Positions 1-6,955 of a stretch of DNA of 64,000 nucleotides are shown piece by piece; positions within the stretch are counted from its first letter, which is position 1; each line of letters starts with the position of its first letter. A model generated the notes under the pieces. It ran no database searches. It was not told the DNA's origin and saw only the letters and a program-made list of their open reading frames with translations. Both the position numbers and the translations under genes were made by a program. Origin of the DNA: UMGS1387 sp045540015. GTDB lineage: Bacteria > Bacillota > Clostridia > Oscillospirales > CAG-382. The stretch is taken from contig JAZQGP010000014.1 in assembly GCA_045540015.1 (NCBI GenBank), positions 3,633-67,632 on the forward strand, written 5' to 3'.

Positions 1-12
1 AGGTAAGTATAC

Positions 13-1371
13 ATGCTCAACATACATGACATTTTTGAAACAATCAACATGATTGACCACGAGCATCTCGATGTGCGTACAATCACCATGGGAATTTCCC
101 TTCTTGACTGCGCCGCATCCGATGCCAAGACCACCTGTGAAAACATATATAACAAGATAACCACCTACGCAAAGAACCTTGTTTCTGTCGGCGAGGACAT
201 TGAAAAGGAATACGGTATTCCGATTGTCAACAAGCGCGTGTCGGTAACACCAATTTCGATTGTCGGCGGTCTTAAAACAAAGGAGGACTACATCCTCGCG
301 GCTAAAACTCTCGACAGAGCCGCAAAAACTCTCGGCATAAACTTTATCGGCGGCTTTTCGGCACTTGTACAAAAGGGCATGACAAAAAAGGACCTTGCGT
401 TCCTTGATGCCGTTCCCGAAGCAATCTCATCAACCGAGCGCGTATGCTCAAGCGTTAACGTCGGCTCGACACGTGCAGGCATTGACATGGATGCCGTCAA
501 CAAGTGCGGACACATTGTAAAAGAGCTTGCGTATCTCACAAAGGACAATTATTCAATAGGCTGCGCAAAGTTTGTTGTATTTGCAAACGTTCCCGAGGAC
601 AACCCGTTTATGGCAGGTGCGTTCCACGGAGTAGGCGAGCCTGAATGTGAAATAAACGTAGGCGTATCGGGACCGGGCGTTGTCAGAAGCGCCGTTGAAA
701 AGGCGGGCGACTGTTCGCTTTCCGAGCTTGCGGATATTATAAAGAAAACAGCGTTCAAGGTAACGCGAATGGGACAGCTTGTTGCGTGTGAAGCCTCCCG
801 CAGACTCGGCGTTCCTTTCGGAATCGTTGACCTGTCGCTTGCACCCACACCTGCAGTCGGCGACTCTGTTGCTCACATTTTAGAGGCAATGGGACTTGAA
901 AGATGCGGAACTCACGGCACAACCGCGGCTCTTGCAATGCTCAACGATGCCGTCAAAAAGGGCGGTTCAATGGCGTCAAGCCACGTCGGCGGACTTTCGG
1001 GCGCGTTTATCCCCGTGTCCGAGGATCAGGGCATGATTGATGCGGCAACATGCGGAGCGTTGACGCTTGAAAAGCTTGAAGCAATGACCTGCGTATGCTC
1101 TGTGGGACTTGACATGATTGCAATTCCCGGTGACACGCCTGCCGAAACAATCTCTGCTATCATTGCGGACGAGGCGGCAATCGGCATGATTAACAGCAAG
1201 ACAACAGCAGCTCGTCTTATTCCGGCTTACGGCAAAGATGTCGGCGACAACGTTGAGTTCGGAGGACTGCTTGGCTACTGTCCTGTTATCGCTGTCAACA
1301 AGCATTCAAGCGAAAAGTTTGTAAAACGCGGCGGCAGAATCCCGGCGCCGATTCACAGCTTGAAAAATTAA
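13..1371 (+). CDS. PFL family protein (UPF0210, DUF711-like)
   Basis: A 452-residue protein that looks full length. It has the characteristic opening (start, then INMIDHEHLDVRTITMGISL) and the glycine-rich central and C-terminal blocks of the UPF0210/PFL family. The biochemical role of this family is not settled. Structural relatives resemble glycyl-radical enzymes in fold, but no radical loop motif is visible here. In Firmicutes the gene usually follows a small ACT-domain gene, which would lie left of this window. An AGGTAAG sequence sits just upstream of the ATG. The stop codon is followed directly by a hairpin and the dispersed palindromic repeats. Confidence 0.85.
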   Translation: MLNIHDIFETINMIDHEHLDVRTITMGISLLDCAASDAKTTCENIYNKITTYAKNLVSVGEDIEKEYGIPIVNKRVSVTPISIVGGLKTKEDYILAAKTLDRAAKTLGINFIGGFSALVQKGMTKKDLAFLDAVPEAISSTERVCSSVNVGSTRAGIDMDAVNKCGHIVKELAYLTKDNYSIGCAKFVVFANVPEDNPFMAGAFHGVGEPECEINVGVSGPGVVRSAVEKAGDCSLSELADIIKKTAFKVTRMGQLVACEASRRLGVPFGIVDLSLAPTPAVGDSVAHILEAMGLERCGTHGTTAALAMLNDAVKKGGSMASSHVGGLSGAFIPVSEDQGMIDAATCGALTLEKLEAMTCVCSVGLDMIAIPGDTPAETISAIIADEAAIGMINSKTTAARLIPAYGKDVGDNVEFGGLLGYCPVIAVNKHSSEKFVKRGGRIPAPIHSLKN

Positions 1372-1664
1372 CCTACTTTCTTGGAAGAAAGTAGGCAAAG
1401 AACTTTTCATTGGTGAAATTGAAGTTTAAACAACTTCAATTTCACGGAACTTTCTTGACGATTAAAGCTTAGCAAAAACTTTTCATTGGTGACATCGAAG
1501 TCTGAACAACTTCGATGTCACGTTGTATATTTAGGCGGAATCTGAGAACGAGGTTGTTTAAAGCTCGTTTTCAGCGTGAAACGGACGCAGTCCGCGCTTT
1601 TTGAAAAAAGCTTAGCAAAAACTTTTCATTGGTGAAATTGAAGTCTGAACAACTTCGATGTCAC
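1372..1664. repeat. Cluster of dispersed palindromic elements
   Basis: The stretch opens with a hairpin with 11-bp arms (1372-1395, CTACTTTCTT type) directly after the stop codon. Three copies of a palindrome follow, of the form GTGAAATTGAAGT-N-ACAACTTCAATTTCAC, at about 1411-1443, 1491-1523 and 1632-1664. Each is preceded by a GCAAAGAACTTTTCATTG-like sequence. A further hairpin (CTGAGAACGAG / CTCGTTTTCAG) lies near 1531-1575. The same modules recur near 25.2, 33.6, 38.3 and 47.0 kb. The first hairpin may also act as a transcription terminator for the PFL gene. Confidence 0.75.
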
Positions 1665-1819
1665 GTTTTAATTTCTATAACAACAACCCTTTTATTGATT
1701 TTTCTGCAATTATCAATTACATGTTTTGTTCCCTTTGACGAGCCGTCCCAAAAAGCAAGCACAACATCTGATGCATTTATTATTTCAAGACCTCTTGAAC
1801 CGATAATTGCAACTATCAT
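1661..1819 (-). pseudogene. Internally deleted SLOG-like (DUF2493-type) small protein
   Basis: On the minus strand a strong AAGGAGG precedes an ATG at 1819 and opens a 52-residue frame. Its N-terminus (MIVAIIGSRGL) is the first strand and nucleotide loop of short SLOG/Rossmann proteins. Its second half (ASDVVLAFWDGSSKGTKHVI) is the C-terminal half of the same family. The roughly 50 residues normally between them, including the SGGAxGxD segment, are missing, although frame, ribosome binding site and stop are intact. Either an in-frame deletion left a pseudogene or a mini-protein is still made. The stop codon lies inside a palindromic repeat. It is divergent from the ribbon-helix-helix gene at 1926. 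Confidence 0.6.
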
Positions 1820-1839
1820 TTTAATTCCTCCTTAATTTG

Positions 1840-1860
1840 GTATACTTATTTTAAGTATAC
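1840..1860. promoter_or_regulatory. Perfect 21-bp palindrome between divergent genes, likely operator
   Basis: GTATACTTA-TTT-TAAGTATAC is a perfect inverted repeat with 9-bp arms. A related half site (TATACTTA) occurs again near 1893-1900. It lies between the SLOG-like frame (minus) and the ribbon-helix-helix gene (plus), which is the expected place for an autoregulatory Arc/MetJ-type operator. That the neighbouring protein binds it is inferred. Confidence 0.55.
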
Positions 1861-1925
1861 TCACAACATTATACCACAAAATAAACTTAAAATATACTTA
1901 AATTAAGATATTTTAGGTGATTATT

Positions 1926-2108
1926 TTGAGAAACAAAAACAACAAGCATCTCGGACTTGAAATCGACCCCGAAACTCACTTCAAGCTACACTATATTTCA
2001 AAATACGAAGGTAGAAGCGCAAACGGTCAGATTTTGTATCTCCTTCGCAAATGCATAAAAGAATTCGAGGAAAAAGAGGGACAAATTGTAATTCCAAAAG
2101 AACAATGA
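1926..2108 (+). CDS. Arc-like ribbon-helix-helix DNA-binding protein
   Basis: A small protein of about 60 residues. It carries a beta strand (LGLEIDPETHFKLHYISKYE) followed by two helices (GRSANGQILYLLRKCIKEFEEKE), the layout of Arc/CopG-type dimeric repressors. A TTG start at 1926 is chosen because AGGTGA (1915-1920) sits 5-6 nt before it; the GTG at 1917 overlaps that ribosome binding site. It probably represses the divergent SLOG-like gene and itself through the 1840-1860 palindrome. Other Arc-family proteins are phage or plasmid antitoxins, so a remnant of a mobile element is possible. Confidence 0.6.
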   Translation: MRNKNNKHLGLEIDPETHFKLHYISKYEGRSANGQILYLLRKCIKEFEEKEGQIVIPKEQ

Positions 2109-2112
2109 GCGC

Positions 2113-2140
2113 AAGGCGGACGAAAGTCCGCCTGTTTTTA
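2113..2140 (+). terminator. Intrinsic terminator of the ribbon-helix-helix gene
   Basis: GGCGGAC-GAAA-GTCCGCC stem with a stable GAAA tetraloop (2115-2132), followed by TGTTTTTA, 6 nt after the stop codon. Confidence 0.85.
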
Positions 2141-2520
2141 TCTTAGTTGTCGTGGTGTCGTAAACCAAGTTTACAGTTTTTGTCTATCGGTGTTACACAT
2201 CGTGCCTATCGGCAGGCAGTCATAAAGTGAATTTGCAGCTTTTGGCTACCGGCGGTGCGGTTTACATTGTCGGCTATCGCCGAGGCAGTTTTACGCTAAA
2301 TTGTTGTTTCCCACTGCCGTGGGGGCGTTACCCTTTCTGTTTGCCCAGAAAGGTAACCGAAAGATGCCCACAAGTGAACCTACGGTTCCCTTATGCAACC
2401 CTCCCTAAAGCTCGCGGACTCTCACGTTCTCGAAAACTTTAACCTGAGGAGATTTACGTTCTCCAATAAGGCTTCAATGTGCTTCGCTACGCGAGCTTGT
2501 TCTCAAGTGCCGTTTTGTTG
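2141..2520 (+). repeat. Composite intergenic repeat block, copy 1
   Basis: No gene is credible here; a 71-codon open frame inside it is repeat sequence. The block shares phrases with 33264-33735 (same orientation) and 25212-25735 (inverted). Shared parts are GGCTATCGCCG, then an imperfect hairpin of the CTTTCTGTTTGCCCAGAAAGG kind, then AAAGATGC and CCTACGGTTC, then CCTCCCT. Function is unknown. Confidence 0.6.
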
Positions 2521-2624
2521 CTTAGAGAATAAATAATCAACTACCTATCTTACACAAGAAAATTTAGTTTTTCGTTCAAATTTGTTGTAATGTTTACCAT
2601 GAGGGTAGTTAAGCCACCACGGCG

Positions 2625-2753
2625 AAAGAAGGGAAATCAGCGGAAGTTGGGAAGTTGAAATAGGGGTTTGCGGACATCTGAATTTGACCTCATTAATGGT
2701 CAAATTCAGCAAATTTCAGTATTGCATAACCCCAACTGAGCCATCCCTTCTTT
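2625..2753. repeat. Long fold-back (imperfect inverted repeat)
   Basis: Nested arms pair across about 130 nt: AAAGAAGGGA (2625-2634) with TCCCTTCTTT (2744-2753), GGGGTT (2663-2668) with AACCCC (2728-2733), and an innermost perfect 12-bp stem CTGAATTTGACC (2678-2689) with 2698-2709. This resembles a MITE or a structured RNA. No coding potential is seen between 2520 and 2948. Confidence 0.5.
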
Positions 2754-2771
2754 TTGAGTGGGGAACTTTTG

Positions 2772-2797
2772 GTACTTTTCCTTCATTGGAAAAGTAC
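2772..2797. repeat. Short perfect hairpin
   Basis: GTACTTTTCC-TTCATT-GGAAAAGTAC, a perfect 10-bp stem. It resembles the hairpins that open the other repeat clusters. The rest of 2800-2880 shows nothing recognisable. Confidence 0.5.
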
Positions 2798-2883
2798 GGA
2801 GAATGAAACCGTAGTTTCAAATTTGTATTTCTCGGTCGGTAAGGCAAAAAATCCCCCTTTAAACCTACCAAACATAAACTAAC

Positions 2884-2920
2884 AAAAAAGCGGCTGCAGC
2901 TAAGTAATTGCTGCAGCCTC
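2884..2920 (-). terminator. Intrinsic terminator of the mnmM-sensor unit
   Basis: Read on the minus strand, GGCTGCAGC pairs with GCTGCAGCC (2892-2918, 9-bp arms) and is followed by GCTTTTTTG. It lies 29 nt after the mnmM stop. Confidence 0.8.
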
Positions 2921-2948
2921 TTATCATTTTATAAACCGTTTCAAAAAA

Positions 2949-3506
2949 TCACTTGTCATACTTCTCAACCGCAATAACAAACGGTGCATCGGGTGAATTT
3001 ATAATTCTGAAGTACGTAACACAGAACAGTTTTTTGTCAAGCTTTGAAAGCTCCTCTGACACCAGTTGTCCCTCAAGGCTGCCTTCCTCGTGTCCTGGAT
3101 AAACCGATATTACAAGAACACATCCTTTTTTTAGAAGGCTTACGGCTGTTCTTATTGCCGGAAGCGTGCTTTCTCTCATTGTGTGAACGCTCTTGTCTCC
3201 GCCGGGAAGATATCCGAGATTGAACATTCCGCCGTCAATGGGCTCATTTATATAGTTTGCTGCGTTTGCATGGCTGTCGTGAATAAGCACGGCAGTGTTT
3301 TCAAAACCGGCATCTTTTATACGGATACGGGTGTTGTTTACAGCCTGCTCCTGTATGTCAAAGGCGTATACTTTTCCTCCGCGTGAAAGACGGCATAAGT
3401 ATTCTGTGTCATAGCCGTTGCCCATGGTAAAATCCGCAAGCACAGCTTTTTCCGGAATGCTTCCGCCCTCAAGGAATTTTTTTGCTACATCAAGAAGTTC
3501 GTACAT
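2949..3506 (-). CDS. mnmM: tRNA 5-(aminomethyl)-2-thiouridine methyltransferase (YtqB/MnmM)
   Basis: A 185-residue class I SAM-dependent methyltransferase of the YtqB family (older name rRNA methylase, PF06962). Characterised members methylate the wobble-uridine aminomethyl group of tRNA. The SAM-binding loop is FTMGNGYDT (26-34), and the family-specific NLGYLPGGD motif is at 96-104. Length is normal. It lies 39 nt downstream of the sensor gene on the same strand, so the two probably share a transcript ending at the terminator near 2900. Confidence 0.85.
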   Translation of the reverse strand: MYELLDVAKKFLEGGSIPEKAVLADFTMGNGYDTEYLCRLSRGGKVYAFDIQEQAVNNTRIRIKDAGFENTAVLIHDSHANAANYINEPIDGGMFNLGYLPGGDKSVHTMRESTLPAIRTAVSLLKKGCVLVISVYPGHEEGSLEGQLVSEELSKLDKKLFCVTYFRIINSPDAPFVIAVEKYDK

Positions 3507-3545
3507 TTTCTACCTCATTAAATTCATAGGTTTTTGTTTTATCTT

Positions 3546-5756
3546 TCAGCAGGGACCTGTTTGTTCAACAAATGTTACCTCAAACCTACCCTCTGTCTTT
3601 GAAACAAGCCTTGCTACTGAAAACGCGGGCATGTATTCGTCAGTGCTGCCGCGTTTTACACGGTAATGTGTTACAACCGGCGTGCTTTCTGTCAGGTGCT
3701 TTTCAAGGTATTCTCTCGAATTGTTGCTTATGAACAGACACCTGTCCTCGGGATGCAGGTTTTCGTCGGCGTATTCATACATTCGTTTTTTGAAATCAAC
3801 CGCAGACGGTTTTCTGCAAAGAGTTTTGCCGTCGGTGCTTATAATGTAAATGGTGTTTTTATCAAGGTCTGCAAAGCTTGCATGCGTGCAGGTACCGGAC
3901 AGTGCGGCAAATACGCCGTCAGCTATTCGCATCACCTTGTCTTTTTGAGCAGATCCGGAGAATTTTTCAAGGTCATTCTTTTCAACGTTTCTGATATAAA
4001 TGTCGGCTTTTGCCTCGTCTGTTGATTTGTCGCGCAGAGTGTGTATTTCAAGAACCCTGTACTCGTAATCTTCGCCGGAAAGGCTGGTTTTTATGCGGTA
4101 CTGCAGTGTTTTTTCACTCATTCCCTTTCTGAAATCAGAAAGCAAATTGAGGCGATTCATGAAGCCGGAAAACGCGCTTCTGTCGCTTGGATGGATTGCA
4201 GGAAGTAAGATTTTTTCAAGGTCACTGTCGTAATGCAGCCGGAATACCCCCGAATTTACAAGGTCGGTGAATAGCGGTTCATTGTTCCAGACGATTCTCC
4301 AGCGTCCGGATTCGAGAAAAATTTCAAGACCTGTTGTGTTGTAGTTTACAACCGTACTGCGGAAGCTTTCAAGGTCAAGCTGCTTTTGTCTGGTTCTTTC
4401 ATACTCTGTGATGTCTCTTGCCGTTCCGATAATGATGTTTTCCTTGCCCGACTCATCCTTAGAGCGTGTAAGAGTATAGCGCAGGAAGGTTTCTTCACCG
4501 CCTCTGTGTGAGCAAACAGTGAGTTTTTTTACTTTTCCCGAGCCCGAAAGGCTGAAGGCGTTGCGAAGTTTTCTTGCATCGTCATTACTTAGCAGTTCGC
4601 TTTTTATTATATAGTCAAGACCGTTTTTGATTTCACTTGACTGTTCGGCAGTTCCTGGAGTTTCTCCGCTTTTGAGTATAACAACCGTATCGGAGCTGCG
4701 ATAGTAAAGGAAAACTCGTATTGAAGAATCGGAAAGAGCATTTGCAAGGATGCTGTCGCGTACATTTACCTGATATCTTGCGTTTTTGGCACTCAGGGAG
4801 GATTTGGCTGTTCTGCTGTTAATCCAGAAAGCAAATATCAAAAGTCCTGCTGCGGTTGCAAGTAAAACGAAAATGAGAGAGGTGCTGTTGCGGTGGAGCT
4901 GCGAAAACAGTATGCTTTCGGGAACTACCTGCATTATATACCAGTTACTGATTCCGACAGGAAGATAAGCACACACCATTTTGCCATCGGGCGTGTCAAT
5001 TACGGTGCTTCCACTCAGGTTTTTGTTTATGTCCGAGTGAAATTCACTTTTGGAGTGGCCGTTTGCAAAAACGAGCGCGTTGAGCGTTCCTAAGGCGTTG
5101 CTTCGTATATCTAAGCCGCTGCCGGTGTCCATAAACACGCCGAGACTGTCCGCTTCAAATGCAATAAGCGCACTGTTTCCGCCAAAGCCGGAGGACGTAT
5201 ATTCTTCGGAAAGACGATCCGTTTCGATTATTCCGTACAGATAGTTCTGAGTGTCTCCGATGGGGGTAAACATTCGGATTATTTCTTTTGAGGTGATTTG
5301 AGACGTGGTTTTTTTGCTTATGGTGATGTTGCTTCTTTCGGGTGAGAGCGCAACCTCTTCGTTCCACTGCATACCGGACTGTGTTTCGCCCTGACCTTTT
5401 ATTACGGTGCCGTCGGCAAGTCTTATGGCAAGGTCGGAAAAAAGGCTGTCATGACGAAGTGAGGTGGTTATGGCGATTGCATTTTTTTCGTCAATTTCGT
5501 CTTCTTTGGCGAGGATAGAGGCAAGTCCTTCAAGGCGGTTTGCTGCGGAATGTACGGCCTCACTCAGCTTTGCACTGCTTTGCGAGGCGGACTCTGTTAT
5601 AATTTCCATTGAGATTTTTTTTGTCTGGGTATAGAAATTGTAAAGAAGAATGAAAGTGACGGCCGAAATGAATATAATGAGAAGCCGGGTTCCCATAAGT
5701 ATACTGCGTCGTTCGGAATTTTTGCCCGAGCGTTCTGCAAAATTGGTTTTTTTCAT
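3546..5756 (-). CDS. Membrane sensor: Cache extracellular domain plus cytoplasmic PAS-like domains, no output domain
   Basis: A 736-residue protein with two membrane helices (about 23-41 and 292-312). They flank an extracytoplasmic Cache-type domain whose last strand, NWYIMQVVPES (271-281), is typical. The cytoplasmic part holds two or three PAS-like units; one ends in TARDITEYERT, a PAC-type ending, and the last covers about 630-736. No histidine kinase, GGDEF, EAL, methyl-accepting or HTH motif can be seen, so the signalling output is not obvious. GGAGGTGG lies 8 nt before the ATG at 5756. It lies next to spo0A on the same strand, but a terminator (5875-5905) separates them. A link to sporulation or phosphorelay control is inference only. 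Confidence 0.7.
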   Translation of the reverse strand: MKKTNFAERSGKNSERRSILMGTRLLIIFISAVTFILLYNFYTQTKKISMEIITESASQSSAKLSEAVHSAANRLEGLASILAKEDEIDEKNAIAITTSLRHDSLFSDLAIRLADGTVIKGQGETQSGMQWNEEVALSPERSNITISKKTTSQITSKEIIRMFTPIGDTQNYLYGIIETDRLSEEYTSSGFGGNSALIAFEADSLGVFMDTGSGLDIRSNALGTLNALVFANGHSKSEFHSDINKNLSGSTVIDTPDGKMVCAYLPVGISNWYIMQVVPESILFSQLHRNSTSLIFVLLATAAGLLIFAFWINSRTAKSSLSAKNARYQVNVRDSILANALSDSSIRVFLYYRSSDTVVILKSGETPGTAEQSSEIKNGLDYIIKSELLSNDDARKLRNAFSLSGSGKVKKLTVCSHRGGEETFLRYTLTRSKDESGKENIIIGTARDITEYERTRQKQLDLESFRSTVVNYNTTGLEIFLESGRWRIVWNNEPLFTDLVNSGVFRLHYDSDLEKILLPAIHPSDRSAFSGFMNRLNLLSDFRKGMSEKTLQYRIKTSLSGEDYEYRVLEIHTLRDKSTDEAKADIYIRNVEKNDLEKFSGSAQKDKVMRIADGVFAALSGTCTHASFADLDKNTIYIISTDGKTLCRKPSAVDFKKRMYEYADENLHPEDRCLFISNNSREYLEKHLTESTPVVTHYRVKRGSTDEYMPAFSVARLVSKTEGRFEVTFVEQTGPC

Positions 5757-5790
5757 TCATTCCACCTCCAAAACAAATTTCTTCAAGGCT

Positions 5791-5819
5791 ATATTAACAC
5801 ACTTTTTTGCTCATTACAA
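5791..5819 (-). promoter_or_regulatory. Sigma-A-like promoter of the sensor gene
   Basis: Minus strand TTGTAA (5819-5814), 17-nt spacer, TAATAT (5796-5791), about 35 nt before the start codon. Confidence 0.5.
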
Positions 5820-5874
5820 CAAAACACAAATTGTTTTAAAATATCTGCGACAATATATTTACAAATATAAAAAG

Positions 5875-5907
5875 AATGAGGCTGAGTAAATAACTCAGTC
5901 TCATTTT
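5875..5907 (-). terminator. Intrinsic terminator of spo0A
   Basis: 13-bp arms (5875-5887 with 5893-5905, one G-T wobble). On the minus strand the stem is followed by CTTTTTTATA. It lies just after the spo0A stop; the U-rich flank on the other side could make it bidirectional. Confidence 0.8.
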
Positions 5908-5911
5908 GTTT

Positions 5912-6739
5912 TTATATTGCAAACCCGGTCTGCGGCGTGGTTTTCTTCTTTTTAAGCCGCAGGCTGTCTGCGACAAGAGCGATAAACTCGGAGTTTGTGG
6001 GTTTTCCTCGTGTGCTTTGAACGGTGTAGCCGAAGAAAGAGTTTATAACGTCAATATCTCCTCTGTCCCAGGCAACCTCAATTGCATGGCGGATTGCACG
6101 TTCAACACGCGAAGAGGTTGTTCCGTATGCCTTGGCAACCCCGGGATAAAGCTGTTTTGTTATGGAATTTATAAGCTCTGGTCTGTCCATTGTCATGATT
6201 ATGGCGCTTCTTAAGTATTGGTAGCCCTTTATGTGAGCAGGTACGCCTATCTGGTGAATTATTTTTGTAACGAGAGTTTCAAGGTCTGAGTCACTGTCCT
6301 GAGACAAATCTGCTCCCGAAGGGAATACGGCAACGTTGTCCGCATCTTTTCCCGCAGTGCTTAAGGCGCGCTCTATTTTTCCTGACAAAGCAGAGTATTC
6401 GCAGGGCTTCATTATGCAGTAATGTGCTCCTGCATCTACTGCCTCGGAAAGCATTTTCTGATTGCCTATGCCGCTTGTGATAATAAACATCGGAAGAGGC
6501 TTTACGCCGCGTGATTTTATCTCGTTTATTACTTCTGTTCCGTCAAGACGAGGAAGAAGCAGGTCAAGGATTACAACGTCGGGATGAAGCGATTGTATTT
6601 GCCTGACGGCTTCGTATCCGTCAGAGCAGTCGCCGACGATATCAAACCCTCTCTTTGAAAGATGACTTTTAAGTCCGATTCTGAATTCGGATGTCGAATC
6701 CGCGATAAGTACCTTTGCCGCTGTTGTTGTGTAATTCAT
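5912..6739 (-). CDS. spo0A: Stage 0 sporulation response regulator Spo0A
   Basis: Master regulator of entry into sporulation: a phosphorylated receiver activates a DNA-binding domain that recognises 0A boxes. The ATG at 6739 is chosen because AAAGGAAC precedes it; an in-frame start 18 codons upstream has no ribosome binding site. This gives 275 residues. Receiver: phosphoacceptor Asp59 in VILDLLLP and the conserved Lys in IMKP. C-terminal effector: HIKGYQYLRSAI and SSRVERAIRHAIEVAWDRG, the recognition helix and sigma-contact region. The acidic pocket reads Asp14-Ser15 where most Spo0A proteins have two acidic residues. The usual upstream neighbour spoIVB is absent; a penicillin-binding protein gene is there instead. 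Confidence 0.95.
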   Translation of the reverse strand: MNYTTTAAKVLIADSTSEFRIGLKSHLSKRGFDIVGDCSDGYEAVRQIQSLHPDVVILDLLLPRLDGTEVINEIKSRGVKPLPMFIITSGIGNQKMLSEAVDAGAHYCIMKPCEYSALSGKIERALSTAGKDADNVAVFPSGADLSQDSDSDLETLVTKIIHQIGVPAHIKGYQYLRSAIIMTMDRPELINSITKQLYPGVAKAYGTTSSRVERAIRHAIEVAWDRGDIDVINSFFGYTVQSTRGKPTNSEFIALVADSLRLKKKKTTPQTGFAI

Positions 6740-6809
6740 TTTTTTGTTCCTTTCTTTAACAAAAATTGTGTAAAACAAGACTGTTTTCCCCAAAAAATTA
6801 AGTGGGTTA

Positions 6810-6838
6810 ATCTTAACATACGGTCAAAATACGGACAA
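6810..6838 (-). promoter_or_regulatory. Vegetative promoter of spo0A
   Basis: Minus strand TTGTCC (6838-6833), 17-nt spacer, TAAGAT (6815-6810), giving a leader of about 65 nt. Confidence 0.55.
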
Positions 6839-6907
6839 TTTCTTTTTGCTTTCGTTCATGAAGTTTACAGGTTGGTTGCAGAAAAGTCTGAAAAAAGGAG
6901 GGTGTTT

Positions 6908-6914
6908 TGTCGAA
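6908..6914 (+). promoter_or_regulatory. Candidate 0A box upstream of spo0A
   Basis: TGTCGAA, an exact match to the core Spo0A-binding heptamer. It lies about 70 nt upstream of the predicted -35 in the gap between the penicillin-binding protein gene and spo0A. Autoregulation of spo0A is known in Bacillus, but a 7-mer can occur by chance. Confidence 0.4.
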
Positions 6915-6955
6915 TGGAGGTGATGTAACACATAAAAGCGCATTAAATGATGGAT

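Noticed and set aside
553..1305. Long antisense frames inside the PFL gene, and similar ones within the giant surface-protein, GH38 and dehydratase genes
   Set aside because: They are shadows created by codon bias of the well-supported genes; none has a start signal or recognisable domain.
1629..1835. Plus-strand open frame of 68 codons
   Set aside because: It runs antisense through the SLOG-like minus-strand frame and begins inside a palindromic repeat with no ribosome binding site; the minus strand gives recognisable protein sequence.
2227..2442. 71-codon open frame in the intergenic region
   Set aside because: The sequence is part of a composite repeat found at two other intergenic sites, where the frame is not kept.
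6740..6793. 18-codon N-terminal extension of Spo0A
   Set aside because: It contains the ribosome binding site of the real start and does not resemble Spo0A.
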